Shown: positions 6,715 to 13,710 of the stretch, piece after piece | Position numbering within the stretch: the first letter of the stretch is position 1 | How the letters are laid out: every line of letters starts with the position of its first letter | Origin: Deltaproteobacteria bacterium | Lineage (GTDB): Bacteria; Desulfobacterota; Binatia; DP-6 | DNA: 14,020 nt | Direction: 5' to 3' | NCBI GenBank assembly: GCA_005879245.1 | Contig: VBLA01000107.1 | Location: 1 to 14,020 of the forward strand | The notes under the pieces: model-generated | What the model saw: only the letters and a program-made list of their open reading frames with translations | Told to the model about the DNA's origin: nothing | Database searches by the model: none | Program-made: the position numbers and the translations under genes

Positions 6715-7617
6715 ATGTTCGAGGCCGTCACGTCGCTGCCGCACACCGCCACCGAGTCCCTCTCGTCCACCGCGTTCGATCTGCTGCCCGAGCCGATCAG
6801 CCGGCTGCAGCACGAGATCGGGGAGCGCATGCTCCGCATCCCGACGCGGCTCAACGCCTACGGCTACGACCCGTGGGGCTTCCACGTCGACACCACCCGG
6901 TGCTCGACGCTCGTCACCGCCCTCCTCTACCGCTACTGGTTCCGGGTCGAGACCCACGACATCGAGCGCGTGCCACCCGGCCGCGTCCTCCTCATCTCCA
7001 ACCACGCCGGCCAGGTCGCGCTCGACGCGGCCATGATCAGCCTCGCGTGCTTCCTCGAAGGCGACCCACCCCGCATCGTGCGCGGGATGGGGGAGTACTG
7101 GCTCCCCACCGTCCCCTGGGTGAACATCATCATGGTGCGCACCGGGTCCGTCGTCGGCACGCGGAAGAACTGCATCGATCTCCTCGAGAACGATGAGCTC
7201 GTCATCGCGTTCCCGGAGGGCATCCGCGGCATGAACAAGCTCATCTGGGAGCGCTACCAGCTGCAGGAGTTCGGTCAGGGCTTCATGCGGCTGGCGCTCG
7301 AGACGCACACGCCGATCGTCCCGATCGCGGTGGTCGGCTCGGAGGAGCAAGCGCCGGGGATCGCGAACCTCCAGCCTCTCGCCAAGCTGCTCCGCATGCC
7401 CGCCTTCCCGGTGACGCTCACCTGGCCCTGGCTCGGGCTCCTCGGCATGGTGCCCCTGCCGGTCAAGTACCACATCTACTTCGGTGAGCCGATGCAGTTC
7501 GAGGGCAACCCGGGCGACGAGGACGAGGTCATCGCCGAGAAGGTGGAGCTGGTGAAGGGCCGCATCGCCACCATGCTGGCCGAAGGGCTGGCGCGCCGGC
7601 GATCGCTCTTCTGGTGA
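6715..7617 (+). CDS. PlsC-like lysophospholipid acyltransferase family protein
   Basis: 300 residues, likely membrane-associated, moving acyl groups from acyl-CoA or acyl-ACP onto a glycerol- or sugar-type acceptor. Acyltransferase blocks appear in order: [13 protein letters not shown] (about 92-104), where His97 and Asp104 are six residues apart rather than the textbook HX4[14 protein letters not shown] (about 138-150); [10 protein letters not shown] (163-172), the FPEG substrate motif; and [13 protein letters not shown] (about 199-211). A hydrophobic stretch at about 229-250 ([19 protein letters not shown]) could be a membrane contact. The frame is open upstream to 5512, but that part overlaps the epimerase in another frame and is not coding. 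Its TGA stop overlaps the GTG start of the carboxyltransferase (GTGA), so the two are probably translationally coupled. Acceptor unknown. Confidence 0.87.
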   Translation: MFEAVTSLPHTATESLSSTAFDLLPEPISRLQHEIGERMLRIPTRLNAYGYDPWGFHVDTTRCSTLVTALLYRYWFRVETHDIERVPPGRVLLISNHAGQVALDAAMISLACFLEGDPPRIVRGMGEYWLPTVPWVNIIMVRTGSVVGTRKNCIDLLENDELVIAFPEGIRGMNKLIWERYQLQEFGQGFMRLALETHTPIVPIAVVGSEEQAPGIANLQPLAKLLRMPAFPVTLTWPWLGLLGMVPLPVKYHIYFGEPMQFEGNPGDEDEVIAEKVELVKGRIATMLAEGLARRRSLFW

Positions 7618-9233
7618 GCCGGCCCGGCGTGCGGCTCCCGACCCGCGTCCGGCCGACGGATCCCGAGTTCCGGGCCAACGCCGCGCACATGGCGGAGCTC
7701 GTGATGGCGCTCCGCGCCGCGCGAGCTCGCGCGGCGGCCGGCGGTCCCGAGGAGGCGCGGGCGCGACACACGCAGCGCGGGAAGCTCCTCGCCCGCGAGC
7801 GCATCGAGCGGCTCCTCGATCCGGGGACACCGTTCCTCGAGCTCTCGCCGCTCGCCGCGCACGGCTGCTACGGTGACGAGGCGCCGGGCGCGGGGATCGT
7901 GACCGGCATCGGTCGCGTCGCGGGGCGCGAGTGCGTGGTGGTCGCCAACGATGCGACCGTGAAGGGCGGCACCTACTACCCGCTCACCGTGAAGAAGCAC
8001 CTCCGCGCACAGGAGATCGCGCTCGAGAACCGGCTCGCCTGCATCTACCTGGTCGACTCCGGGGGCGCCTTCCTGCCGCTCCAGGCCGACGTCTTCCCGG
8101 ACCGCGACCACTTCGGGCGCATCTTCTTCCACCAGGCCCGCATGTCGGGCGCCGGCATCCCGCAGGTGGCGGTCGTGCTCGGCTCCTGCACGGCGGGCGG
8201 CGCCTACGTTCCCGCCATGTGCGACGAGACGGTGATCGTGCGCGAGCAGGGCACGATCTTCCTCGGCGGCCCCCCCCTCGTACGCGCCGCGACGGGGGAG
8301 GAGGTGACGGCCGAGGAGCTCGGCGGCGGCGACGTCCACACCCGGATCTCCGGCGTCGCGGATCATCTGGCCGACGACGATGCCGACGCGCTCCGCATCG
8401 CGCGCGAGATCGTGACGGCCGTGCCGCCCGGGCGCCGGACGCACCTCGACCGTGAGCCGCCCGAGGATCCGGCCTACGACCCGCGCGAGCTCTACGGCGT
8501 CGTGTCGCGGGACCCGCGACGGGCAACCGACGCGCGCGAGCTCATCGCGCGCCTCGTCGACGGGAGGCGCTTCCACGAGTTCAAGCCGCTCTACGGACCG
8601 ACGCTCATCACGGGCTTCGCCCATCTCCACGGCTATCCGGTCGGCATCCTCGCCAACCAGGGCGTCCTCTTCTCCGAGTCGGCGCTCAAGGCGACCCACT
8701 TCATCGAGCTCGCGTGCGCGCGGGGCGTGCCCCTCGTCTTCCTCCAGAACATCACCGGCTTCATCGTCGGCAAGCGATACGAGCACGGCGGGATCACCAA
8801 GGACGGCGCCAAGATGGTGAACGCGGTCGCCAACGCGGCGGTGCCGAAGTTCACGGTGATGATCGGCGCCTCGCACGGCGCGGGCAACTACGGCATGTGC
8901 GGGCGGGCCTACGCGCCCCGGCTCCTCTTCTCGTGGCCCAACAGCCGCATCTCGGTGATGGGCGGCGAGCAGGCCGCCCAGACGCTCCTCACCGTCAAGC
9001 TGCAGCAGCTCGAGGGCCGCGGCGAGACGATGTCGGAGCGCGAGCGTGAGACCCTGACGGCACCCATCCTCGCCAAGTACGAGACGGAGGGCAGCCCCTA
9101 CTACGCGACGGCACGGCTCTGGGACGACGGCATCCTCGACCCGCTCGAGACGCGCGACACGCTCGCCCTCGGCCTCGCGGCGGCCCTGAACGCACCCATT
9201 CCCGCGACGACCTACGGCGTCTTTCGCATGTGA
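7614..9233 (+). CDS. Acyl-CoA carboxylase carboxyltransferase (beta) subunit, methylcrotonyl-CoA carboxylase type (LiuB/MccB-like)
   Basis: 539 residues, the full length of the methylcrotonyl-CoA carboxylase beta family (about 535). It moves the carboxyl group from carboxybiotin to an acyl-CoA. The N-lobe carries [45 protein letters not shown] and the first oxyanion-hole segment [13 protein letters not shown] (190-202), then [19 protein letters not shown]. The C-lobe carries [13 protein letters not shown] (379-390) and the second segment [16 protein letters not shown] (418-433), then SVMGGEQAA. These blocks fit MCC or geranyl-CoA carboxylase better than propionyl-CoA carboxylase; substrate is inferred, not proven. 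The GTG start overlaps the preceding stop and gives the normal N-terminus ([12 protein letters not shown]). The usual leucine-catabolism partners (isovaleryl-CoA dehydrogenase, HMG-CoA lyase) are not in view. Confidence 0.93.
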   Translation: MSRPGVRLPTRVRPTDPEFRANAAHMAELVMALRAARARAAAGGPEEARARHTQRGKLLARERIERLLDPGTPFLELSPLAAHGCYGDEAPGAGIVTGIGRVAGRECVVVANDATVKGGTYYPLTVKKHLRAQEIALENRLACIYLVDSGGAFLPLQADVFPDRDHFGRIFFHQARMSGAGIPQVAVVLGSCTAGGAYVPAMCDETVIVREQGTIFLGGPPLVRAATGEEVTAEELGGGDVHTRISGVADHLADDDADALRIAREIVTAVPPGRRTHLDREPPEDPAYDPRELYGVVSRDPRRATDARELIARLVDGRRFHEFKPLYGPTLITGFAHLHGYPVGILANQGVLFSESALKATHFIELACARGVPLVFLQNITGFIVGKRYEHGGITKDGAKMVNAVANAAVPKFTVMIGASHGAGNYGMCGRAYAPRLLFSWPNSRISVMGGEQAAQTLLTVKLQQLEGRGETMSERERETLTAPILAKYETEGSPYYATARLWDDGILDPLETRDTLALGLAAALNAPIPATTYGVFRM

Positions 9234-9239
9234 GGAGGC

Positions 9240-9244
9240 GGAGG
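9240..9244 (+). promoter_or_regulatory. Ribosome binding site of the biotin carboxylase gene
   Basis: GGAGG lies 4 nt before the GTG at 9249; an AGGAGG a little further upstream (9233-9238) overlaps the end of the carboxyltransferase gene. Together they support the GTG start, which gives the canonical N-terminus MQRVLIANRGEIAVR. Confidence 0.6.
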
Positions 9245-9248
9245 TGAC

Positions 9249-10601
9249 GTGCAACGCGTACTGATCGCGAATCGGGGCGAGATCGCCGTGCGGGTCGCCC
9301 GGGCCTGCCACGAGACGGGCCTCACCGCGGTGGCCGGCGCCGACGCCGTCCACCCCGGCTACGGCTTCCTCGCCGAGAGCGCCGCGTTCGCGCGTGCCGT
9401 CGAGACGGCAGGCCTCACGTGGATCGGACCGCCCCCCGCGGCGATCGCGACGATGGGGGACAAGCTCGCGGCCCGCGCCGCGGTCGAGCGCGCCGGCGTT
9501 CCCTGCGTGCCCGGCACCGAGATTGCGCCCGGCGACACGCGCGCGGCGGCGCGGCAGGCAGGCGGCCTCGGCTACCCCGTGCTGGTCAAGGCTGCCGCAG
9601 GTGGGGGTGGCAAGGGCATGCGGGCGGTCGGGAGCGAGGGGGAGCTGGCCGACGCACTCGCGGCGGCCACGCGCGAGGCGGAGGGCGCATTCGGCGACGG
9701 CCGGGTCTACCTCGAGAGGCTCCTCGTCCGCCCCCGGCACGTCGAGGTCCAGGTGCTCGGCGATCGGCACGGCACGCTCCTCCATCTGGGCGAGCGCGAA
9801 TGCTCGATCCAGCGCCGGCACCAGAAGATCGTCGAGGAGACGCCGTCGCCGGCCGTGACCCCGCGCCTGCGTGCCGAGCTCGTCCGGGCGGCGCTCGCCG
9901 CGGCGCGGGCCGTCGGCTACGTGAACGCCGGCACGGTCGAGTTCCTCCTCGACCGCGACGGCCGCTTCTACTTCCTCGAGATGAACACGCGGGTGCAGGT
10001 CGAGCATCCCATCACGGAGTGGGTGACGGGAGTCGACATCGTCGCCGCCCAGCTCCGCATCGCGGCGGGGGCACCGCTGGGGTTCGCCCAGGCCGACGTC
10101 GTGCCGCGCGGGCACGCGATCGAGGCGCGCCTCTATGCCGAGGATCCCGCGGCCAGCTTCTTCCCGAGTGCTGGGCCGATCCTCGCCCTCCGCGAGCCGA
10201 ACGGGCCAGGCATCCGGGTCGACTCCGGCGTCACCACGGGTAGTGTGGTGCCCCTCGAGTATGATCCGCTGCTCGGGAAGATCTCCGCCTGGGGATCCGA
10301 CCGCTCGAGCGCCATCGCGCGGCTCGGCGCCGCGCTCCGCGATACGGCGGTCCTCGGACCGACGACCAACCTCGCCTTCCTGCAGGACGTCCTCGCGCAT
10401 GCCGCGTTCCTCCGCGGCGAGACGCACACTGGCTTCCTGGCGGAGCACTTCCCGGCATGGCGAGAGCGCGCGGACGACGCGGTCGCCGCGGCGCTGGCCG
10501 CGGCCGTCGCTGCGAGCCGGCCCGTGGCGAGCGCCGGCGGCGCCCCCGCTGCGAATCCGACGCCCTGGGAGACCCTCGGGGCGTGGCGGCTCGGGCGATG
10601 A
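9249..10601 (+). CDS. Biotin carboxylase subunit of acyl-CoA carboxylase, with an N-domain deletion
   Basis: 450 residues. It carboxylates biotin using ATP and bicarbonate. RVLIANRGEIAVRVARAC opens the N-domain; HPGYGFLAES (35-44), the ATP-grasp glycine loop KAAAGGGGKGMR (114-125), ERECSIQRRHQKIVEE (182-197), and EMNTRVQVEH (244-253) with the metal-binding Glu and Asn are all intact. Between residues 29 and 30 (LTAVA then GADAVHPGYGF) about 43 residues present in E. coli AccC and all MCC alpha subunits are missing in frame; they normally carry the SEADRD...LADEA...SYL segment. The C-terminal tail (PTPWETLGAWRLGR) matches the linker that leads into the BT domain in fused MCC alpha subunits, but the frame stops there. 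Its TGA overlaps the carrier gene's ATG (ATGA). Whether it is active depends on the missing segment. Confidence 0.9.
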   Translation: MQRVLIANRGEIAVRVARACHETGLTAVAGADAVHPGYGFLAESAAFARAVETAGLTWIGPPPAAIATMGDKLAARAAVERAGVPCVPGTEIAPGDTRAAARQAGGLGYPVLVKAAAGGGGKGMRAVGSEGELADALAAATREAEGAFGDGRVYLERLLVRPRHVEVQVLGDRHGTLLHLGERECSIQRRHQKIVEETPSPAVTPRLRAELVRAALAAARAVGYVNAGTVEFLLDRDGRFYFLEMNTRVQVEHPITEWVTGVDIVAAQLRIAAGAPLGFAQADVVPRGHAIEARLYAEDPAASFFPSAGPILALREPNGPGIRVDSGVTTGSVVPLEYDPLLGKISAWGSDRSSAIARLGAALRDTAVLGPTTNLAFLQDVLAHAAFLRGETHTGFLAEHFPAWRERADDAVAAALAAAVAASRPVASAGGAPAANPTPWETLGAWRLGR

Positions 10602-11122
10602 GCACGGAGCTCCACCTACGCCTCGGGACCCGCGTGTTGCAGATCCGGCTCGCGCCCGACGACAACGGGATCGCGGCGACTGTCGACGGCGACACCCATC
10701 GCGTGAGCGCGCTCGCGCGCTCGGGTCCGGCATCGGCTCCGGGCGCCAGTGTCGAGGAGCTGGCGTTCGAGGTCGACGGTCGCCCCCACCGGGCGCTCGT
10801 CGCGCGCACGCGGGATCGCCTGCTGGTCGCGCTCGCGGGGCGGGTCTACACCTTCGAGACCGGCGAGGCCGTCACCGCCTCCGGCGACCGCGGCGGGCGT
10901 TCGGGGAAGGTGGTGGCGCCCATGCCTGGCAAGGTCGTCGCCGTCATGGTCGCGCTGGGCGACACGGTCGAGGCGGGGCAGCCGGTCATCGTGCTCGAGG
11001 CGATGAAGATGGAGACCACCCTCGTCGCGGAGGTTCCCGGCCGCGTGACGGCCGTCGAGGCGGTCGCCGGAACGACGGTCGACGCGGGTGCGCTCCTGGT
11101 CGCGATCGCTCCGCCCGCGTGA
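10598..11122 (+). CDS. Biotin carboxyl carrier protein (BT-like and biotinyl domains) of the carboxylase
   Basis: 174 residues. The C-terminal 70 form a biotinyl-lipoyl domain: KVVAPMPGKVVAVMVALGDTVEAG, then VLEAMKMETTL, where Lys137 in AMKM is the biotinylation site, and VPGRVTAVEAVAGTTVDAGALLV. The first 95 residues are beta-rich (LRLGTRVLQIRLA, DGDTHRV, EELAFEVDGRPHRALVART, VALAGRVYTFET) and look like the BT domain that links biotin carboxylase to carrier in MCC alpha subunits. The ATG at 10598 overlaps the stop of the biotin carboxylase gene by four bases (ATGA). A single-base shift would fuse the two into an ordinary MCC alpha chain. Last gene of the operon; no intrinsic terminator is evident in the 78 bp that follow. 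Confidence 0.92.
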   Translation: MSTELHLRLGTRVLQIRLAPDDNGIAATVDGDTHRVSALARSGPASAPGASVEELAFEVDGRPHRALVARTRDRLLVALAGRVYTFETGEAVTASGDRGGRSGKVVAPMPGKVVAVMVALGDTVEAGQPVIVLEAMKMETTLVAEVPGRVTAVEAVAGTTVDAGALLVAIAPPA

Positions 11123-11200
11123 GCCGGACGTATTCCGCTCGGATTCTCGCCCGACGGGTTTCATCGCAGCGTCTCCGGCCGTAGGCTCGCCGGCCGCGCC

Positions 11201-12550
11201 ATGCACATTCTCGTGGTCGACGACGACGCATCCCGTGCCGACCTGCTTGCCGCCGCGGCGGCGCGCGGTTGTCCCGGGGCCCACATCCACATCGCTCCGC
11301 CGGCCGCGGCCGCTGACCCGGCAACGGAGCAGAGCCCGGCCGGCCTGGTGATGCTCGGCCCCGGGACGATCGACCGCCCCGGGGCCCTCGACGTCGTGCG
11401 GGCGGCGCGGGCACGGCGGCCCGCCGTTCCGCTCCTCGTGGTGAGCGCCCAGGACGGGGCCGCGCACGCGGTCGCCGCCATGAAGGCCGGGGCGACCGAC
11501 TACGTGGTGCTCGATGGAGACGCGGACGAAATTGCGGACGCGGTCGCCTGCCTCCTCCGCGCGGCTCCGATCGGTGGCCGCCGTCCGCCGCGCGCGGCCA
11601 CCGCGGCCGGCGAGCCGCTCGGCGGCCTCATCGGCCGGAGCGGCGCCATGGACGAGGTGCGTGCGCTCATCCGCATGGCGGCCTCGACCGAGGCGCAGGT
11701 ACTCATCGAGGGCGAGACGGGGACGGGCAAGGAGCTCGTCGCGCGCGCCATCCACGCGCTGGGTCGGCGCGCTGCCGGCCCCTTCGTCCCGGTGAACTGC
11801 GCGGCCGTGCCGGAAACGCTCGCCGAAGCCGAGTTCTTCGGCCACACCCGCGGGGCTTTCACCGGCGCCCTGCAGGAACGGCCGGGCATGCTCCAGCTCG
11901 CAGACCGCGGCACGCTCTTCCTCGACGAGGTCGAGGACCTCCCCGCGCCGCTCCAGGCCAAGCTCCTGCGTGCCGTCCAGGACCACGAGGTGAAGCCGCT
12001 CGGCGCCACCGCCCTCCGGCGAGTCGACGTGCGGATCGTCGCAGCCTCCAACCGCGACCTGTGGGGCATGGTCGAAGCGGGGGAGTTCCGGCGCGATCTG
12101 TACTATCGGTTGCGCGTCATCACTATCCGGCTGCCGCCGCTCCGCCTGCGACGCGAGGATCTTCCGCAGCTCGTCGAGCACTTCGTCGCCCGCTTCAACC
12201 GCGCGCACGGCACCACCTTCGCGCCTCCGAGCCCGACGGCACTGCGCTCGCTCACTGCCCACACCTGGCCGGGCAACGTGCGCGAGCTCGAGAACGCCCT
12301 CGAAGCACTCCTGGTGTTCGCCGGGGCGACGGGTGCCGGCCTCGACGATGTTCTCTCCCGGCAGACCGCAGCCCCGACCGGCCTCGTGCTCGACGAGCGG
12401 ACCCGCATTCTCCACGTCCTCGAGGCGCACCGGTGGAACCGCCAGCGGGCCGCCGCCGCGCTCGGCATCTCGCGGGTGACCCTCTGGCGGCGCATGGAGC
12501 GCCACGGCATCCGCGATCCGCTCGGCTCCCCCCTGTGTGAAACAGCCTGA
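11201..12550 (+). CDS. Sigma-54-dependent transcriptional activator with degenerate receiver domain (NtrC family)
   Basis: 449 residues in three domains. Residues 1-121 form a receiver fold: the acidic pair in VVDDD and Ser82 (VVSAQ) remain, but the phosphoacceptor Asp is Gly53 (GLVMLGPG) and the conserved Lys is Leu104 (TDYVVLDG). Residues 142-375 form the AAA+ domain with Walker A GETGTGKE (171-178), the sigma-54 contact loop GAFTGA (218-223), Walker B GTLFLDEV (237-244), the FRRDLYYRL arginine-finger segment (297-305) and WPGNVRELENAL (356-367). Residues 400-438 are a Fis-type helix-turn-helix (NRQRAAAALGISRVTLWRRM). The protein should drive sigma-54 RNA polymerase but probably not through classical phosphorylation. 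No histidine kinase is adjacent. A sigma-54 promoter match lies 55 bp after its stop, so the next gene is the likely target. No clear Shine-Dalgarno precedes the ATG. Confidence 0.93.
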   Translation: MHILVVDDDASRADLLAAAAARGCPGAHIHIAPPAAAADPATEQSPAGLVMLGPGTIDRPGALDVVRAARARRPAVPLLVVSAQDGAAHAVAAMKAGATDYVVLDGDADEIADAVACLLRAAPIGGRRPPRAATAAGEPLGGLIGRSGAMDEVRALIRMAASTEAQVLIEGETGTGKELVARAIHALGRRAAGPFVPVNCAAVPETLAEAEFFGHTRGAFTGALQERPGMLQLADRGTLFLDEVEDLPAPLQAKLLRAVQDHEVKPLGATALRRVDVRIVAASNRDLWGMVEAGEFRRDLYYRLRVITIRLPPLRLRREDLPQLVEHFVARFNRAHGTTFAPPSPTALRSLTAHTWPGNVRELENALEALLVFAGATGAGLDDVLSRQTAAPTGLVLDERTRILHVLEAHRWNRQRAAAALGISRVTLWRRMERHGIRDPLGSPLCETA

Positions 12551-12577
12551 GCCCGACCGCTTCACGGCGATCAGCGC

Positions 12578-12645
12578 GACCGTTGGCGGCCGCGGCAGGA
12601 AGGCTGGCACGCGAGCTGCACCGACACTCGTCCGCCCCAACGGTC
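12578..12645. repeat. 9-bp inverted repeat flanking the sigma-54 promoter
   Basis: GACCGTTGG at 12578-12586 and its exact complement CCAACGGTC at 12637-12645 sit on either side of the promoter match, with 50 bp between. With flanks included, 11 of 14 positions match. They could be operator half-sites, but chance cannot be ruled out for arms this short. Confidence 0.4.
12605..12620 (+). promoter_or_regulatory. Sigma-54 (RpoN) promoter for the exported-protein gene
   Basis: TGGCACG-CGAG-CTGCA matches the -24/-12 consensus TGGCACG-N4-TTGCA at all but one position, with GG and GC separated by exactly 10 nt. The predicted start is near 12631, leaving a leader of about 35 nt that holds the Shine-Dalgarno-like GGAAAGAG (12653-12660) before the ATG at 12666. 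It lies directly downstream of a sigma-54 activator gene, which strengthens the call. Confidence 0.6.
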
Positions 12646-12665
12646 CCGCCCCGGAAAGAGACCCC

Positions 12666-13469
12666 ATGGCGAAACGATCCCTCTGGCTCGGAGCGGTCCC
12701 CGTCGCCGCGGTGCTGATCGCGCTCATGCTGCGCGCCGTCACCGTGCATTCCGTGAACGCTCAGCCGCTCATCTACCGCGCCACGGCGAGCGTGAACGAC
12801 CTCGATATGGTCGAGGGCCTGGCGCCTCCTGGCCGCGTCGTCGAGCTCTGGGCGCGGCAGCGGAACTTCATCGAGGGAAGCGACGACGCCGCCGACCCCT
12901 TCACGTGGTGCGGCTGGAAGAACAAAGGCAAGGCGATTCGCCTCGCCGTCACGCAGGCCGATGCCGGCGGCATGTGGCGCTTGACGGACCTCCGACGCTC
13001 CGGGAACACCATCATGATCTTTCCGCCCGGGCCGGGCGCGGACCGCTGCCGCGGCGGCGTCTACACGGAGCTCCTGCCGCGCGTCTGCGACGCCGAGGGC
13101 GTCAACTGCACGTCGTGGAAGGCGCCACAGCTCAACTGGCTCAACGTGAGGAAGACGACGCCGATCGTTGCGGTCGTGACCGGCTCGGTGGACGACGCCG
13201 AGCAGGCCTCCGCGGCCGTCGCCGACGGGCCGAACGACGGCCCCGAGCCGAGCGACGTCGTCGACGTGGACGAGAACGGCGTCGACACCACGGCGCCGGG
13301 CTACAGCGTCGGGCAACGGGTCACCTGGCGCTGTGGCCAGGGCGGCACGTCGGTCTGCCGCCGCCGCCATCAATCGCGGACAGCCGATCGGCTTCGCCGT
13401 GAACGTGAACGTGCGCTTCCGCGGCCGCCTGGATGTGAACCTCGGCTGCGACCGGCCACGGTTCTTTGA
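12666..13469 (+). CDS. Putative exported protein with Ig-like N-terminal region; 3' end frameshifted
   Basis: I do not recognise the family. As read, 267 residues. MAKRSLWLGAVPVAAVLIALMLRAVTVHSVNA is a basic start plus hydrophobic segment, an uncleaved anchor or signal peptide. What follows looks beta-rich: ATASVNDLDMVEGLAPPGRVVELWARQ and QADAGGMWRLTDLRRSGNTIMIF resemble surface-protein repeats of the 'Gx-PGxxV' Ig or carboxypeptidase-regulatory type. Five cysteines are in the middle (WCGW, DRC, RVC, NC, RC). An acidic linker (about 178-208) precedes VGQRVTWRCGQGGTSVC. After that the reading frame turns into Arg-rich sequence with poor G/C third positions, while the +1 frame gives a sensible C-terminus ending at 13479; a single-base change near 13359 is likely. 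GGAAAGAG before the ATG supports the start. It is probably under the sigma-54 promoter at 12605. Confidence 0.7.
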   Translation: MAKRSLWLGAVPVAAVLIALMLRAVTVHSVNAQPLIYRATASVNDLDMVEGLAPPGRVVELWARQRNFIEGSDDAADPFTWCGWKNKGKAIRLAVTQADAGGMWRLTDLRRSGNTIMIFPPGPGADRCRGGVYTELLPRVCDAEGVNCTSWKAPQLNWLNVRKTTPIVAVVTGSVDDAEQASAAVADGPNDGPEPSDVVDVDENGVDTTAPGYSVGQRVTWRCGQGGTSVCRRRHQSRTADRLRRERERALPRPPGCEPRLRPATVL

Positions 13470-13479
13470 TTTTTTCTAG
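13360..13479 (+). other. Displaced true C-terminus of the exported protein, in the +1 frame
   Basis: Read in the frame of base 13360 this stretch gives AAAINRGQPIGFAVNVNVRF followed by RGRLDVNLGCDRPRFFDFF and a TAG stop at 13477-13479. Almost every codon ends in G or C and the residue mix is protein-like. The uninterrupted frame over the same bases is Arg-rich with many A/T third positions. Skipping one base at about 13359, inside the CCGCCGCCGCC run, joins it to TSVC of the main frame. Confidence 0.65.
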
Positions 13480-13502
13480 TAGGTTCCGGGGGCCCGTCCA
13501 GT

Positions 13503-13530
13503 GCTCGCCCGCTACGCGGGCTGCGCGCTT
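13503..13530. repeat. 28-bp palindromic repeat, copy 1
   Basis: Contains the hairpin GCCCGC-TAC-GCGGGC (13507-13521) followed by TGCGCGCTT. It is identical to copy 2 (13672-13699) at 26 of 28 positions, in the same orientation. Confidence 0.7.
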
Positions 13531-13610
13531 CCGATGCCCACGGACCCCGTCGCCGCCCGCTCCGCGGGCGGCTCCGCGTGATTGCTCGCGCCCTCCGGGC
13601 GCTCGAGTCG

Positions 13611-13639
13611 TGCCGAGCGCGGCAAAGCCGCGCTCGGCA
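13611..13639. repeat. Perfect 13-bp inverted repeat with AAA loop
   Basis: Arms TGCCGAGCGCGGC and GCCGCGCTCGGCA enclose AAA. It is the most stable hairpin of the cluster and has no adjacent T tract on either strand. Confidence 0.7.
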
Positions 13640-13671
13640 AACCGAGCAGAAGCCTCTAGGACTCGTGCGGC

Positions 13672-13699
13672 GCTCGCCCGCTTCGCGGGCTACGCGCTT
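13672..13699. repeat. 28-bp palindromic repeat, copy 2
   Basis: Contains GCCCGC-TTC-GCGGGC (13676-13690) followed by TACGCGCTT. Direct copy of 13503-13530 with two substitutions, one in the hairpin loop and one in the downstream arm. Confidence 0.7.
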
Positions 13700-13710
13700 G
13701 GGTGGTAGGT

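Larger units (their letters stand above)
13480..13710. other. Non-coding palindrome cluster between exported-protein gene and formyltransferase gene
   Basis: About 230 bp with no credible gene. It contains five hairpins with 3-nt loops: 13507-13521 (6-bp stem), 13552-13572 (9-bp stem, GCCGCCCGC/GCGGGCGGC), 13588-13602 (6-bp stem), 13611-13639 (13-bp stem) and 13676-13690 (6-bp stem). Several share the core CCCGC-TNC-GCGGG. None is followed by a T run in the expected place, so they look like REP/BIME-style intergenic elements rather than one intrinsic terminator, though as a group they could separate the converging transcripts. Confidence 0.6.

Noticed and set aside
7476..10733. A 1085-codon open frame on the minus strand
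   Set aside because: It is antisense to the carboxyltransferase and biotin carboxylase genes and reads as Arg/Asp/His-rich low-complexity sequence; GC-rich codon bias keeps this frame open.
13466..13708. An 80-codon plus-strand frame over the palindrome cluster
   Set aside because: It has no ribosome site, Arg/Pro/Ala-rich composition and is made mostly of hairpin sequence.
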